Of a DNA stretch of 64,000 nucleotides, positions 27,416 through 36,238 are shown one piece after another. Position 1 is the stretch's first letter, and the number at the start of each line of letters is the position of its first letter. Below the pieces are notes generated by a model, which saw nothing but the letters and a program-made list of their open reading frames with translations, was not told the origin of the DNA and made no database searches. The position numbers were made by a program, and so were the translations under genes. Source of the DNA: Albidovulum marisflavi (GTDB lineage Bacteria; Pseudomonadota; Alphaproteobacteria; Rhodobacterales; Rhodobacteraceae); NCBI RefSeq assembly GCF_025751435.1, contig NZ_JAOWKY010000003.1:62001-126000 (forward strand), in the 5' to 3' direction.

Positions 27416-28090
27416 ATGAAATACGCGAAATGGACCATCCTGACGCTCTTGGCGCTGACCGTCTTCGGCTTTTTCCACTACACCTTGCCGCAGCATGACA
27501 TCGTCCGGATCGTGAACACCTACCAGGAACGGCAGGACCTGGATGACTGGACGCGGATTTTCTGGGCGACGCCTGACGACCAGGCGACCGGGCTTATCAA
27601 CCGCGACGTGCAGTTCATCCAGGCGGTCGACGCTGACGGCGATCCCCATGTCTACCGCAACGAGGATACCGGCTGGCACTGGCCGCCCTATTTCAAGTTC
27701 GACACCGCCAACCTTCAGACCGAGGCGGAGGATTTCAAGTCGACGTCAGCGGCGCCGCAGTGGGTGTCGATCACTCACTACGGCTGGCGGATCGTCTACC
27801 TGTCGACATTCCCCAACGCCATCGCGATCACACCTGTCGACGGACCGGATGCGCGGATCATCCCCTGGGTGAACATTGTCATCCTGACGTTCCTTGCCGT
27901 GATCCTGTTCATGCTGCGACGCATGTGGCTCCAGTTCCGCGAACGCATGATCGACCCGGTGATCGAGGATGTGGAGGAGGCCTGGGACAACGTCGATGCG
28001 CAGGCCGACCAGGCGGCCGCGCGGGCGCGCGGGATCTGGGGCCGGTTCAAGGCCTGGCTGGCGACCTGGAAAAGCAAGCCTCGGCGCTGA
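27416..28090 (+). CDS. DUF1523-family membrane protein
   Basis: A 224-residue protein with an N-terminal membrane anchor (residues 5-24), a roughly 130-residue extracytoplasmic domain with PQHDIVRIVNTYQER, DVQFIQAVDADGDPHVYRNE and GWHWPPYFKFDTANLQ, a second membrane helix (about 157-177), and a positively charged cytoplasmic tail. The domain order and these segments match DUF1523 proteins. It ends the block that starts at 20976. It could be the membrane receptor or effector for the AAA+/TelA-like proteins; this is inferred from position. Confidence 0.7.
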   Translation: MKYAKWTILTLLALTVFGFFHYTLPQHDIVRIVNTYQERQDLDDWTRIFWATPDDQATGLINRDVQFIQAVDADGDPHVYRNEDTGWHWPPYFKFDTANLQTEAEDFKSTSAAPQWVSITHYGWRIVYLSTFPNAIAITPVDGPDARIIPWVNIVILTFLAVILFMLRRMWLQFRERMIDPVIEDVEEAWDNVDAQADQAAARARGIWGRFKAWLATWKSKPRR

Positions 28091-28093
28091 TTT

Positions 28094-28109
28094 CTGACCA
28101 ATTGGTCAG
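28094..28109. promoter_or_regulatory. Perfect 16-bp palindrome upstream of deoC
   Basis: CTGACCAATTGGTCAG is fully symmetric and starts four bases after the DUF1523 stop codon. It resembles operators of GntR- or LacI-type regulators and lies just before a possible promoter (28118-28146) for deoC and the ALDH16-type gene. No regulator gene is adjacent. Confidence 0.55.
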
Positions 28110-28117
28110 GTGGCCGA

Positions 28118-28146
28118 TTGCGGATCCGTGCGACTCTCGCTAGCCT
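28118..28146 (+). promoter_or_regulatory. Possible sigma-70 promoter for deoC
   Basis: TTGCGG and TAGCCT are separated by 17 bp; both hexamers match the consensus only partly. The position, downstream of the palindrome at 28094-28109 and 46 bp before the deoC ATG, is suitable. Confidence 0.3.
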
Positions 28147-28191
28147 CGAAGGCCACGATCCGTGCGATCGCGCACCCCAAAGGAAGTGCCC

Positions 28192-29166
28192 ATGCAGGCC
28201 GAAGCGGTTCATTCCCTGTCCCGTAACGAGCGCAATCCGGGCGTTCCGCTTGCGCTGGACTGGTTTGATCATGTTGCCGTCAACACGCCCGCCGCCGAAC
28301 GGCGCGCGGCGACGCTGACCACCCGGCGAACGGTCAAGAAGCAATGGCAGGCCGCATGGCTTGTGAACGCGATCCGCTGCATGGACCTCACGACCCTGTC
28401 GGGCGACGACACGCCCGACCGCGTCCGCAGGCTTTGCGCCAAGGCGCGCCAGCCGCTTGCGGATCACATCATGGAAGGGCTGGAACTTGACCGGCTTACG
28501 ACCGGAGCGATCTGTGTTTACCCCACGATGGTTTCGGCGGCCGTCAGGGCGTTGGCGGGATCGGGCATTCCCGTGGCCTCGGTCGCGACCGGGTTTCCCG
28601 CGGGTCTGATGCCGCTGAACCTGAGGCTCGCAGAAATCCTGTACGCCGTGGATCAGGGCGCCGAGGAAATCGACATCGTCATCACGCGCGCCCATGTGCT
28701 CGACGGGAACTGGTCCGCGCTTTACGACGAGGTCGCCGCGATGCGCGAGGCCTGCGGCGCCGCGCATCTGAAGGTGATCCTTGCGACGGGCGATCTGAAG
28801 ACGCTGCGCAACGTCTACAAGGCCTCGATGGTCGCGATGCAGGCGGGGGCGGATTTCATCAAGACCTCGACCGGGAAAGAGGGTGTCAACGCCACCCTTC
28901 CGGTTTCGCTGGTCATGGCGCGCGCGCTGCGCGACTACGGCGCCCGCGCGGGATACCGCATCGGCTTCAAGCCTGCGGGGGGGATGAAGACCGCCAAGGA
29001 TGCCATCGCCTGGCAGATCCTGATGAAGGAGGAGCTGGGCAACGACTGGCTCCGCCCGGACCTGTTCAGGCTTGGCGCATCGTCGATGCTGGGCGACATC
29101 GAACGGCAACTGGAACACCACGTGACAGGGCGCTATGCGGCGTCCTCCCGTCACGCGCTTGCTTGA
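28192..29166 (+). CDS. deoC: Deoxyribose-phosphate aldolase
   Basis: A 324-residue class I aldolase splitting 2-deoxyribose-5-phosphate into acetaldehyde and glyceraldehyde-3-phosphate. The Schiff-base lysine lies in GADFIKTSTGKEG and the second lysine in RIGFKPAGGMKT. CVYPTMV and VATGFPAG are also typical. It is longer at the N terminus than the 220-residue short form, like the eukaryote-like long DeoC. ATG 28192 follows AGGAAG; the GTG at 28162 is less likely. The adjacent ALDH16-type gene probably oxidises the acetaldehyde. Confidence 0.95.
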   Translation: MQAEAVHSLSRNERNPGVPLALDWFDHVAVNTPAAERRAATLTTRRTVKKQWQAAWLVNAIRCMDLTTLSGDDTPDRVRRLCAKARQPLADHIMEGLELDRLTTGAICVYPTMVSAAVRALAGSGIPVASVATGFPAGLMPLNLRLAEILYAVDQGAEEIDIVITRAHVLDGNWSALYDEVAAMREACGAAHLKVILATGDLKTLRNVYKASMVAMQAGADFIKTSTGKEGVNATLPVSLVMARALRDYGARAGYRIGFKPAGGMKTAKDAIAWQILMKEELGNDWLRPDLFRLGASSMLGDIERQLEHHVTGRYAASSRHALA

Positions 29167-29174
29167 GGGATCCC

Positions 29175-31529
29175 ATGGCTTCCGTCTCTGAAATCCTGGA
29201 AACGATGGACTACGGGCCTGCCCCCGAGGCCTCGGGCGAGGTGATGAAGTGGCTTTCCGCCCGCGGGGCCTTCGGCCACTTCATCGGCGGCCGCTTCACG
29301 GAACCGGGACCGACCTTCGACGTCATGAACCCCGCCACCGGAGAGCTTCTGGCCAAGGTCACCCAGGGAACCGGGTCCGACGTTCAGGCCGCCGTGAAGG
29401 CCGCGCGCGCAGCACTTCCCCGCTGGTCAAAACTTTCGGGGCACGACCGCGCGCGATACCTCTACGCGCTCGCCCGCCACATCCAGAAGCGCGAGCGGTT
29501 CCTGGCGGTGCTCGAGACCATCGACAACGGCAAGCCGATCCGCGAGTCGCGCGACATCGACGTGCCGCTGGCCGCCCGCCATTTCTATCACCACGCCGGC
29601 TGGGCCGAGATGCTGGCCGACGAGTTCCCCAGCCAGGGTCCGGTGGGTGTCTGCGGGCAGATCATCCCCTGGAACTTCCCCCTTCTGATGCTGGCCTGGA
29701 AAGTCGCGCCGGCGCTGGCCGCCGGGAATACCGTGGTCCTGAAACCCGCCGAGTACACGCCCCTGACCGCTCTTGCCTTCGCCGAGATCTGCGCCGAGGT
29801 CGGGTTGCCCAAGGGCGTCGTCAACATCGTCACCGGCGACGGTGCAACGGGTGCCGCGCTGGTCGAGGCCGATGTGGACAAGATCGCCTTCACCGGCTCG
29901 ACCGAGGTCGGGCGCGCGATCCGCAAGGTCACCGCAGGTTCCGGCAAGAAGCTGACGCTGGAGTTGGGCGGCAAGTCGCCCTTCATCGTCTTCGCCGATG
30001 CCGACATCGACGCGGCGGTCGAAGGTGTGGTGGATGCGATCTGGTTCAATCAGGGCCAGGTGTGCTGCGCGGGGTCCCGTATCCTGGTCCAGGAACGCGT
30101 CGCGCGCGATTTCGCGGAACGGCTGGCAAGAAGGATGGCGCGGCTGCGCGTCGGCGATCCGCTGGACAAGTCGACGGACATGGGGGCGATCGTCGATCCC
30201 GTGCAGCTGCGCCGCATCCGGGACCTTGTCGCGCAGGGGGAAGCCGAGGGGGCCGTCCTGCACCAGGCCCCATGCCAGCTTCCTGCGACGGGCAACTACT
30301 TCGCGCCGGGCTTCTTCACCGAGGTCGCCCCCGCAAACATCGTGTCCGAGGTCGAAATCTTTGGTCCCGTCGCGACCTTGACGACCTTCCGTACCCCGGA
30401 CGAGGCCGTGGCGCTGGCCAACAACACCCGCTATGGCCTTGCGGCTTCGGTCTGGTCGGAAAACGTCAACCTTGCACTCGATGTGGCGGCGCAGGTCAAG
30501 GCCGGGGTCGTCTGGGTGAACGCCACCAACATCTTCGACGCGGGCGCGGGCTTTGGCGGGTATCGCGAATCCGGTTTCGGACGCGAAGGCGGGCGTGAAG
30601 GCATGGAGGAATACCTGGCCGAGCCGCCGGTCCCGGCCAAGGCCGAACCGGTGCCCATCGCGCCCGAAACCGCCCCCACGCCAGAGGCACCGGCAGCTGC
30701 CGACGCCATCGACCGCACTGCCAAGCTTTACATCGGCGGCGCGCAGAAGCGGCCCGACAGCGGTTATTCCTATGCGGTACGGGGAAAGGCCGGCGTCATC
30801 GGCCTGGCAGGCCTTGGCAGCCGCAAGGACATCCGCAACGCGGTCGAGGCAGCCCACAAGGCGTCCGGTTGGGGCAGGGCAACCGGCCACAACCGCGCAC
30901 AGGTGCTTTACTACCTTGCCGAGAACCTCGTGTCACGAGAGGCCGAGTTCGCCAATCGCCTGAAGTCCGCCGGAAGCCCCAAACCGGCCGAGGAGGTCGC
31001 GACCGCGATCCGCCGCGCGTTCTGGTACGCGGCACAGGCCGACAAGTATGACGGCGCCGTTCATGCCACGAAGTCGGCGCATGTGACGCTGGCCATGCCA
31101 GAGCCCTTTGGGGTCATGGGAATTGCCTGCCCGACCAGCGCGCCGCTTCTGGGGCTTCTAAGCCTCGTGCTTCCGGCGATCGCGATGGGCAACCGGGTGG
31201 TGGCGTTGCCCTCCCAGAACATGCCCCTGTCCGCGACCGACCTTTACCAGGTCTTCGATACCTCGGACCTGCCGGGCGGCGTGGTCAACATCGTCACCGG
31301 CGCGCGCGACGAACTGGCCAGAACGCTGGCGGCGCATGATGACATCGCGGCGATGTGGTACTGCGGCAGTACCGAGGGCGCGCGGATGGTCGAGACAGAG
31401 AGCGCCGGAAACCTCAAGGCCACCTGGACGGTGCGGAACCGCGACTGGCTGGGGGCAGAGGGGCAGGGGCGGTCTTTCCTGAAACATGCGACCCAGATCA
31501 AGAACATCTGGGTCCCCTACGGCGAGTGA
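29175..31529 (+). CDS. ALDH16-type aldehyde dehydrogenase with C-terminal pseudo-ALDH domain
   Basis: A 784-residue protein. Residues 30-480 form a complete [27 protein letters not shown], Glu in LELGGKSPF (about 263) and catalytic Cys297 in NQGQVCCAG. After a Pro/Ala linker (about 485-515), residues 520-784 form a second, shortened ALDH-like domain containing FGVMGIACPTSAPLL and GGVVNIVTGARDE but no catalytic Cys motif. This matches bacterial ALDH16 enzymes. The start ATG 29175 lies 8 bp after deoC, so the pair is an operon, fitting oxidation of DeoC-derived acetaldehyde. Confidence 0.88.
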   Translation: MASVSEILETMDYGPAPEASGEVMKWLSARGAFGHFIGGRFTEPGPTFDVMNPATGELLAKVTQGTGSDVQAAVKAARAALPRWSKLSGHDRARYLYALARHIQKRERFLAVLETIDNGKPIRESRDIDVPLAARHFYHHAGWAEMLADEFPSQGPVGVCGQIIPWNFPLLMLAWKVAPALAAGNTVVLKPAEYTPLTALAFAEICAEVGLPKGVVNIVTGDGATGAALVEADVDKIAFTGSTEVGRAIRKVTAGSGKKLTLELGGKSPFIVFADADIDAAVEGVVDAIWFNQGQVCCAGSRILVQERVARDFAERLARRMARLRVGDPLDKSTDMGAIVDPVQLRRIRDLVAQGEAEGAVLHQAPCQLPATGNYFAPGFFTEVAPANIVSEVEIFGPVATLTTFRTPDEAVALANNTRYGLAASVWSENVNLALDVAAQVKAGVVWVNATNIFDAGAGFGGYRESGFGREGGREGMEEYLAEPPVPAKAEPVPIAPETAPTPEAPAAADAIDRTAKLYIGGAQKRPDSGYSYAVRGKAGVIGLAGLGSRKDIRNAVEAAHKASGWGRATGHNRAQVLYYLAENLVSREAEFANRLKSAGSPKPAEEVATAIRRAFWYAAQADKYDGAVHATKSAHVTLAMPEPFGVMGIACPTSAPLLGLLSLVLPAIAMGNRVVALPSQNMPLSATDLYQVFDTSDLPGGVVNIVTGARDELARTLAAHDDIAAMWYCGSTEGARMVETESAGNLKATWTVRNRDWLGAEGQGRSFLKHATQIKNIWVPYGE

Positions 31530-31572
31530 CGCGGCGGTTGCAGCAGGCTCCAGCTTGCGACACTGTCCGGGC

Positions 31573-32964
31573 ATGAAAGTGATGGCGATCCGGTTCATGT
31601 TCCTGGGTCTCGCGGCACTGGGTTTGCCCGGGGTGGCGTTTGCACACGCGACGCAGCGTGCCGTGCTGCATGTCCTGCCGACGGCGCCCTACGTGATCGG
31701 CGCAGGGATTGCCGTCGCGCTGTCGGCACTGATCGTGGCCTTTGCCCCGCGCGTTCCCGCGCCGCGCGCGGTCACGCTGCTTTCCCGCCCGGTCGTTCCT
31801 CGCGACATCGGCAGCTGGCTTTCCGCGCTTCTTCTGGTTTTCCTTCTTGCCGCTGGCTTCTTCGGGAGCCGTGACCCCTATGGCAACATGCTGACCCTGA
31901 CGGTCTGGGTTGTCCTGTGGGTCGCGCTGACGCTGGCCGTCGCGGTCTTCGGCGACCTCTGGCGCGGGCTCGATCCATGGAGCGGTCCGGTGCGCGCGGC
32001 ACGCCGGATGCTGGGGCTGACCGGCGGCGTCGGTCTGTCGCGGCTGGGCCACTGGCCCGCGGTCGCTGGCTATCTGGCCTTTGCCTGGTTCGAAATCGTG
32101 TCGCTTGCGCCGGCGGATCCCGCGGTCTTGGCGCGAACGGCTCTTGCCTACTGGCTTGTCGTCTTCGCCCTTGCCGTGGCCGAGGGTGAGCACTGGCTGG
32201 AGAAGGGGGAGTTTCTGACCGTCTACTTCGGTTTCGTGTCAAAGATCGCGCCACTTTGGGCAGAGCGGCGCGATGGCCGGCTGACCTTCCACCTGGGCTG
32301 GCCCGGCGCGCAGATCCTCGGCATGCCGCCGCTTTCGTTGTCGCAGGCAGCCTTCGTCACCGCGATCCTCGCCTCGGTCAGTTTCGACGGCCTGCACGAG
32401 ACGTTCTGGTGGCTGGCCCGGATCGGGATCAACCCGCTGGACGTGCCGGGACGGTCGGCGGTGATGGGCGTCAATACCGCGGGTCTGTTCCTGACCTGGG
32501 CCGCGATGGCGGGGCTGATCGCCGCGGCAATCCGGGCGGAACTGGCCCTGTCCAGCCCCGGCGCTCCCCGCTATGCCGACGCGGCGGGGCCATATGCCTT
32601 GTCCTTTCTACCCATCGCCACCGGTTACCATGTCGCGCACTACCTGGTCGCGCTGCTGACCTCGGGGCAATACGTCCTGGTCGCGCTGAACGATCCCTTC
32701 GATCTGGGCTGGGCGTTGCTGGGATTGCCGGAACACTGGGTGGGTTTCGGATTCCTGGCGCGCGAAAGCTCGGTCCGGCTCATCTGGCAGGCGCAATGGG
32801 CGATCATCCTGACGGCCCATCTGCTGGCGGTCCTGCTTGCTGCGCATCTTGCCCGAAGGTCCGGCCTCGAGCACCGCAGAATTGCACAACTTCCCGTCGC
32901 GGTGCTGATGGTACTTTACACCGTCTTCGGTCTGTGGCTCCTGTCGGCGCCTGCCGCAGGGTAG
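31573..32964 (+). CDS. Polytopic membrane protein of unknown function
   Basis: A 463-residue protein with a signal-like N terminus (FLGLAALGLPGVAFAHATQ) and roughly 11-12 predicted membrane helices. Trp- and Gly-rich loops include FFGSRDPYGNMLTLTVW, FEIVSLAPADPAVLART and FDGLHETFWWLARIGINPLD. No haem-binding CxxCH, ATPase or known transporter motif is seen. It lies 43 bp after the ALDH16 gene and 94 bp before the ABC binding-protein gene, all rightward, so it could belong to either unit. ATG 31573 is weakly supported; 31582 is an alternative. Confidence 0.65.
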   Translation: MKVMAIRFMFLGLAALGLPGVAFAHATQRAVLHVLPTAPYVIGAGIAVALSALIVAFAPRVPAPRAVTLLSRPVVPRDIGSWLSALLLVFLLAAGFFGSRDPYGNMLTLTVWVVLWVALTLAVAVFGDLWRGLDPWSGPVRAARRMLGLTGGVGLSRLGHWPAVAGYLAFAWFEIVSLAPADPAVLARTALAYWLVVFALAVAEGEHWLEKGEFLTVYFGFVSKIAPLWAERRDGRLTFHLGWPGAQILGMPPLSLSQAAFVTAILASVSFDGLHETFWWLARIGINPLDVPGRSAVMGVNTAGLFLTWAAMAGLIAAAIRAELALSSPGAPRYADAAGPYALSFLPIATGYHVAHYLVALLTSGQYVLVALNDPFDLGWALLGLPEHWVGFGFLARESSVRLIWQAQWAIILTAHLLAVLLAAHLARRSGLEHRRIAQLPVAVLMVLYTVFGLWLLSAPAAG

Positions 32965-33058
32965 AAAAACATGGACTTTTTGTTCGTACACGCACAATCT
33001 TGAACCAAGGCGCGGGCGCGGAAAGCCGCGCGCCGGTTCCCAGCAGTGGAGATGACAG

Positions 33059-34354
33059 ATGACATCCAGACTGATCGGAAAGACACCGAGCCGCCGCTCG
33101 GTTCTGACGGGAATGGCGGCAGGCGCGGGGGCGCTGGCGGTGCCGTCCTTCTTCCCCGGCTACACCCATGCGCAAAGCTCTGAGCCGATCCGGCTTGGCT
33201 TCCAGCTTCACCGCACCGGCATCGGCGCGTCCTATGGCCGGTGGTACGAACGCACAGCGACGGCTGCGCTCAACGTCCTGAACGAGGCCGGCGGCATCAA
33301 CGGCCGCCCGGTCGAGATCCTGTTCGAGGATGACGGCACCGACCCGGCCCGCGGGGCCGAGGTCTTTGGCAAGCTCGCCACGCAGTCGAACTGCGACCTG
33401 GTGTTCGGCGCGCTCTTTTCCCACGTCGTCGTCGGAACCGCCCCGCGCGCGGCAGAGCTGAAGGTGCCATATCTTGTCTGTTCCGAAGGTCACCATGTCG
33501 CCTCGGGCATGCTGAACCGCTGGACGCTGCAGCCGGGCATCACCGACGTGAAAAGCCAGGTGCAGTCGATGGCACCCTGGGTGACGCAGAACCTTGGCAA
33601 GAAGGTCACGATGATCTTCCCCGACTATGCCTTCGGCCATGACCATCGTGACTTCTTCACCGCCGCGGTTGCGGCGCAGGGCGGCGAGGTGATCAAGCAC
33701 ATCGCGATCCCGCCGACCGAGACGTCCTTCACCCGCTACTTCCCGCAGATCCCCTCGGACACCGAGGTCCTGTATCATGTCATGGTCGGACCCGCCGTCC
33801 TGACCTTCGTCAAGGAACTGGGCGAATTCTACGGTTCGGGCGACCGGCCGCAGATCTTCGGCTTCATCGATTCGCTGGAAGCCGTCGACATCGCGTCGCC
33901 GGGGCTCGAATTCCTGGAAGGCACGCATTTCTGGGAAGGCCACCCGCGCTACAAGCAGGCCGACGCGTCCGAGCACGAGGTGTTCTATCGCGCCGCCGTC
34001 GGTGTCGACGACAACGGTGCCTCAGTGACCGATCCGGCGGATATCGCCACCTACGCCCACATGTTCTCTACCTGGGAGACACTATTCGTCATCAAGGCGG
34101 CGATGGAGGCTGCGGGCTACCAGGGTCCGGCGGATCGTCAGAAGCTGGTCGAGGCGATCGAGGCGATGACTGACTTCGCCGAAAGCCGGGAACATCCGCA
34201 GGGCGCCAAGACCTTCAACGGCAAGACCCATCAGGCCTTCGGACACCAGTCCATTTCGCAGGTCCAGGGCGGCAAGCTGATCCGCGTGCACCAGACCAGC
34301 CTTGAGGACGGCTACTATCCCGACGAAGTCGACTACACCACGCAGTCCTTCTGA
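33059..34354 (+). CDS. ABC transporter substrate-binding protein (branched-chain amino acid/urea type)
   Basis: A 431-residue periplasmic type-I binding protein with a twin-arginine signal (SRRSVLTGMAAGAGALAV). The body has LNVLNEAGGINGRPVEILFEDDGTDPARG and VIFPDYAFGHDHRDFF-like segments of the UrtA/FmdD/LivK group. GGAG precedes the ATG. It heads a five-gene transporter (to 37629). The urea/short-amide resemblance and position before purine-degradation genes suggest a ureide, urea or purine-derived ligand, but the ligand is inferred. Confidence 0.85.
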   Translation: MTSRLIGKTPSRRSVLTGMAAGAGALAVPSFFPGYTHAQSSEPIRLGFQLHRTGIGASYGRWYERTATAALNVLNEAGGINGRPVEILFEDDGTDPARGAEVFGKLATQSNCDLVFGALFSHVVVGTAPRAAELKVPYLVCSEGHHVASGMLNRWTLQPGITDVKSQVQSMAPWVTQNLGKKVTMIFPDYAFGHDHRDFFTAAVAAQGGEVIKHIAIPPTETSFTRYFPQIPSDTEVLYHVMVGPAVLTFVKELGEFYGSGDRPQIFGFIDSLEAVDIASPGLEFLEGTHFWEGHPRYKQADASEHEVFYRAAVGVDDNGASVTDPADIATYAHMFSTWETLFVIKAAMEAAGYQGPADRQKLVEAIEAMTDFAESREHPQGAKTFNGKTHQAFGHQSISQVQGGKLIRVHQTSLEDGYYPDEVDYTTQSF

Positions 34355-34368
34355 TACCCTTCGGACCC

Positions 34369-34393
34369 GCCGGGGGCGCTTGCCGCCCCCGGC
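34369..34393 (+). terminator. Intercistronic GC hairpin after the binding-protein gene
   Basis: A perfect 10-bp stem GCCGGGGGCG / CGCCCCCGGC with a 5-nt loop lies 14 bp after the stop and has no U-tract. Such structures commonly stabilise the 3' end of binding-protein mRNA and lower downstream permease expression. Confidence 0.6.
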
Positions 34394-34415
34394 ATCCTGA
34401 CGCCAAGAGACCTGT

Positions 34416-35297
34416 GTGAGCTTCGGACCCTTCCTGCTTCTGGCCCTGATGGAGGGCATGGTGACCTCGGCGGTGCTGGCGCTTGCCGCCGTGGGGCTGA
34501 GCCTGGTGTTCGGCATCATGCGCGTCGTGAACGTCGCGCATGGGGAATTCTTCATGCTGGGCGCGGTCTCGGCGTGGTTCGTGTCTCAATGGGTGCCGGG
34601 GCCGCCCGCGGTGGCCTTTGCCGCGGCGCTTGTCCTGTGCCCGCTGTTCGTCGGCGCCATCGCCGCGCTTGCCGACATGACCGTGCTCAAGCGCCTGAAC
34701 TACGAACCCGAAGCGACGATCGTCGCGACCATCGGCCTTCTCTACATCCTGCAACAGGCGGCGCTGTCCTTCTACGGGCCCGACGCGCGCCCGGTGCCTG
34801 CGCCGTTCAGCTTTCGCGTCCAGCTGCCCTGGTTCGGCTATTCCGGTTACAAGATGGCGGTCGTGCTGGCCTCGGCGCTGGTGCTGCTGGGGGTTTGGCG
34901 GCTGCTGGCGAAAAGCCGCGTCGGGCTGATCATGCGGGCCACACAATACGACCGCGAAACCGCCCGCGCCTTCGGCATCAACGTGGACCGCGTCTATGCC
35001 GGGGTCTTTGCGCTGGGGGGCGGCCTGGCGGCGCTGGCCGCGGTGCTGATCGTGCCGATCCAGCAGGCGCATTACCTGATGGGCACGGAACCGCTGCTTC
35101 TGTCCTTCATCGTCGTGATCATCGGGGGGCTTGGGTCGCTGCGCGGGACCGTGATCGCGGCGCTGCTGATCGGTCTGTCGGATGGCGTCATTTCGACCTT
35201 CTTCGCGCCGACGCTGGCCAAGATCGTGGCGACGCTGGCCGTGGCGCTGGTGCTGGTCTTCCGCCCGCAGGGCCTGTTCGGGAGGCGCGCACTGTGA
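34416..35297 (+). CDS. Branched-chain-type ABC transporter permease (LivH/UrtB family)
   Basis: A 293-residue permease with about eight helices. It has LSLVFGIMRVVNVAHGEFFMLGA at the start, RATQYDRETARAFGINVDRVY as the cytoplasmic EAA-like loop and IIGGLGSLRGTVIAALLIGL. The end (VFRPQGLFGRRAL) is standard for LivH. Translation begins at a GTG, and the stop overlaps the GTG of the LivM gene. Confidence 0.9.
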   Translation: MSFGPFLLLALMEGMVTSAVLALAAVGLSLVFGIMRVVNVAHGEFFMLGAVSAWFVSQWVPGPPAVAFAAALVLCPLFVGAIAALADMTVLKRLNYEPEATIVATIGLLYILQQAALSFYGPDARPVPAPFSFRVQLPWFGYSGYKMAVVLASALVLLGVWRLLAKSRVGLIMRATQYDRETARAFGINVDRVYAGVFALGGGLAALAAVLIVPIQQAHYLMGTEPLLLSFIVVIIGGLGSLRGTVIAALLIGLSDGVISTFFAPTLAKIVATLAVALVLVFRPQGLFGRRAL

Positions 35298-36238
35298 CCG
35301 CAGCCACCCGCATCTGGGCGTTCCACCTGGCGGCGCTGTCCCTTTTGGCGGCGGGCGCGGCCTTCCTGCCCGCCTATCACCTGACCAACGTGGCCAAGGT
35401 GATGGTCCTTGCCACCTATGCGATGGGCTACAACATCGCCTTCGGCTACACCGGGCTCCTGAGCCTTGGGCACGCGCTTTTCTTCGGCGCGGGGCTTTAC
35501 GGGGCGGGGATGCTGGTGCAGCACGCCGATCTGACTGCGGGGCCCGCGCTGCTGGCCGGGCTGCTGGCGGGGGGCGCGATGGCCGCGATCGCCGGGCTTC
35601 TGGCGCTGCGGACACAGGGCGTGGCCTTCATGATCGTCACGCTGATGTTCGCGCAGGCTGGCTATCTGACCATCCTTTACAACACCGCCTGGACCCGCGG
35701 GGACGAGGGCATCGTGATCGCGCGCGATGCCCGGGTCCTTCTGGGCTACGACCTGTCCGCCGATCTGCCGCGCTACTTCGCGGCTTTCGCACTGTTCGCC
35801 GCCGGGCTTGTGCTGAAGCTCTGGCTTGTGCGTTCGCCGGCCGGGCGGGTGATGATCGCGCTGCGCGAAAATGAGGAACGCAGCCGCATGCTGGGCTATG
35901 ATCCCTACGCCCGCAAGCTTGTCGCGCTTGTCATCTCGGGGCTTTATGCGGGCGCGGCGGGGGCGGCCTACGGGCTTCTGTTCGGCTATGTCGGCGCCAG
36001 CCTTGCCTCGACCCAGTACTCGATCCTGCCGCTGCTGTGGGTGCTGCTTGGGGGCGCGGGCACGGTGCTTGGCCCCTTTGTGGGCGCGCTTCTGATGTTC
36101 TACCTGATCGACTATTCCAGCGCCTTCACCACCGCCAGCCTTCTGGTCGTCGGCGTGGCGCTTGTGCTTCTGGTGCTTTTCGCGCCCAAGGGCATCCTTG
36201 GCACGCTGCGTGAAAGGTGGCTGCGATGGCTCCCGTGA
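35294..36238 (+). CDS. Branched-chain-type ABC transporter permease (LivM/UrtC family)
   Basis: A 314-residue permease. Signatures: GYNIAFGYTGLLSLGHALFFGAG, RVMIALRENEERSRMLGYDPYARKL (EAA loop) and LGGAGTVLGPFVGALL. The GTG at 35294 overlaps the preceding stop (GTGA). Pairs with the LivH-type permease to form the channel. Confidence 0.9.
   Translation: MTAATRIWAFHLAALSLLAAGAAFLPAYHLTNVAKVMVLATYAMGYNIAFGYTGLLSLGHALFFGAGLYGAGMLVQHADLTAGPALLAGLLAGGAMAAIAGLLALRTQGVAFMIVTLMFAQAGYLTILYNTAWTRGDEGIVIARDARVLLGYDLSADLPRYFAAFALFAAGLVLKLWLVRSPAGRVMIALRENEERSRMLGYDPYARKLVALVISGLYAGAAGAAYGLLFGYVGASLASTQYSILPLLWVLLGGAGTVLGPFVGALLMFYLIDYSSAFTTASLLVVGVALVLLVLFAPKGILGTLRERWLRWLP

Noticed and set aside
31573-32964. 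PuuD membrane urate oxidase
   Set aside because: No CxxCH haem site and no PuuD-type N terminus; the length and loops differ.
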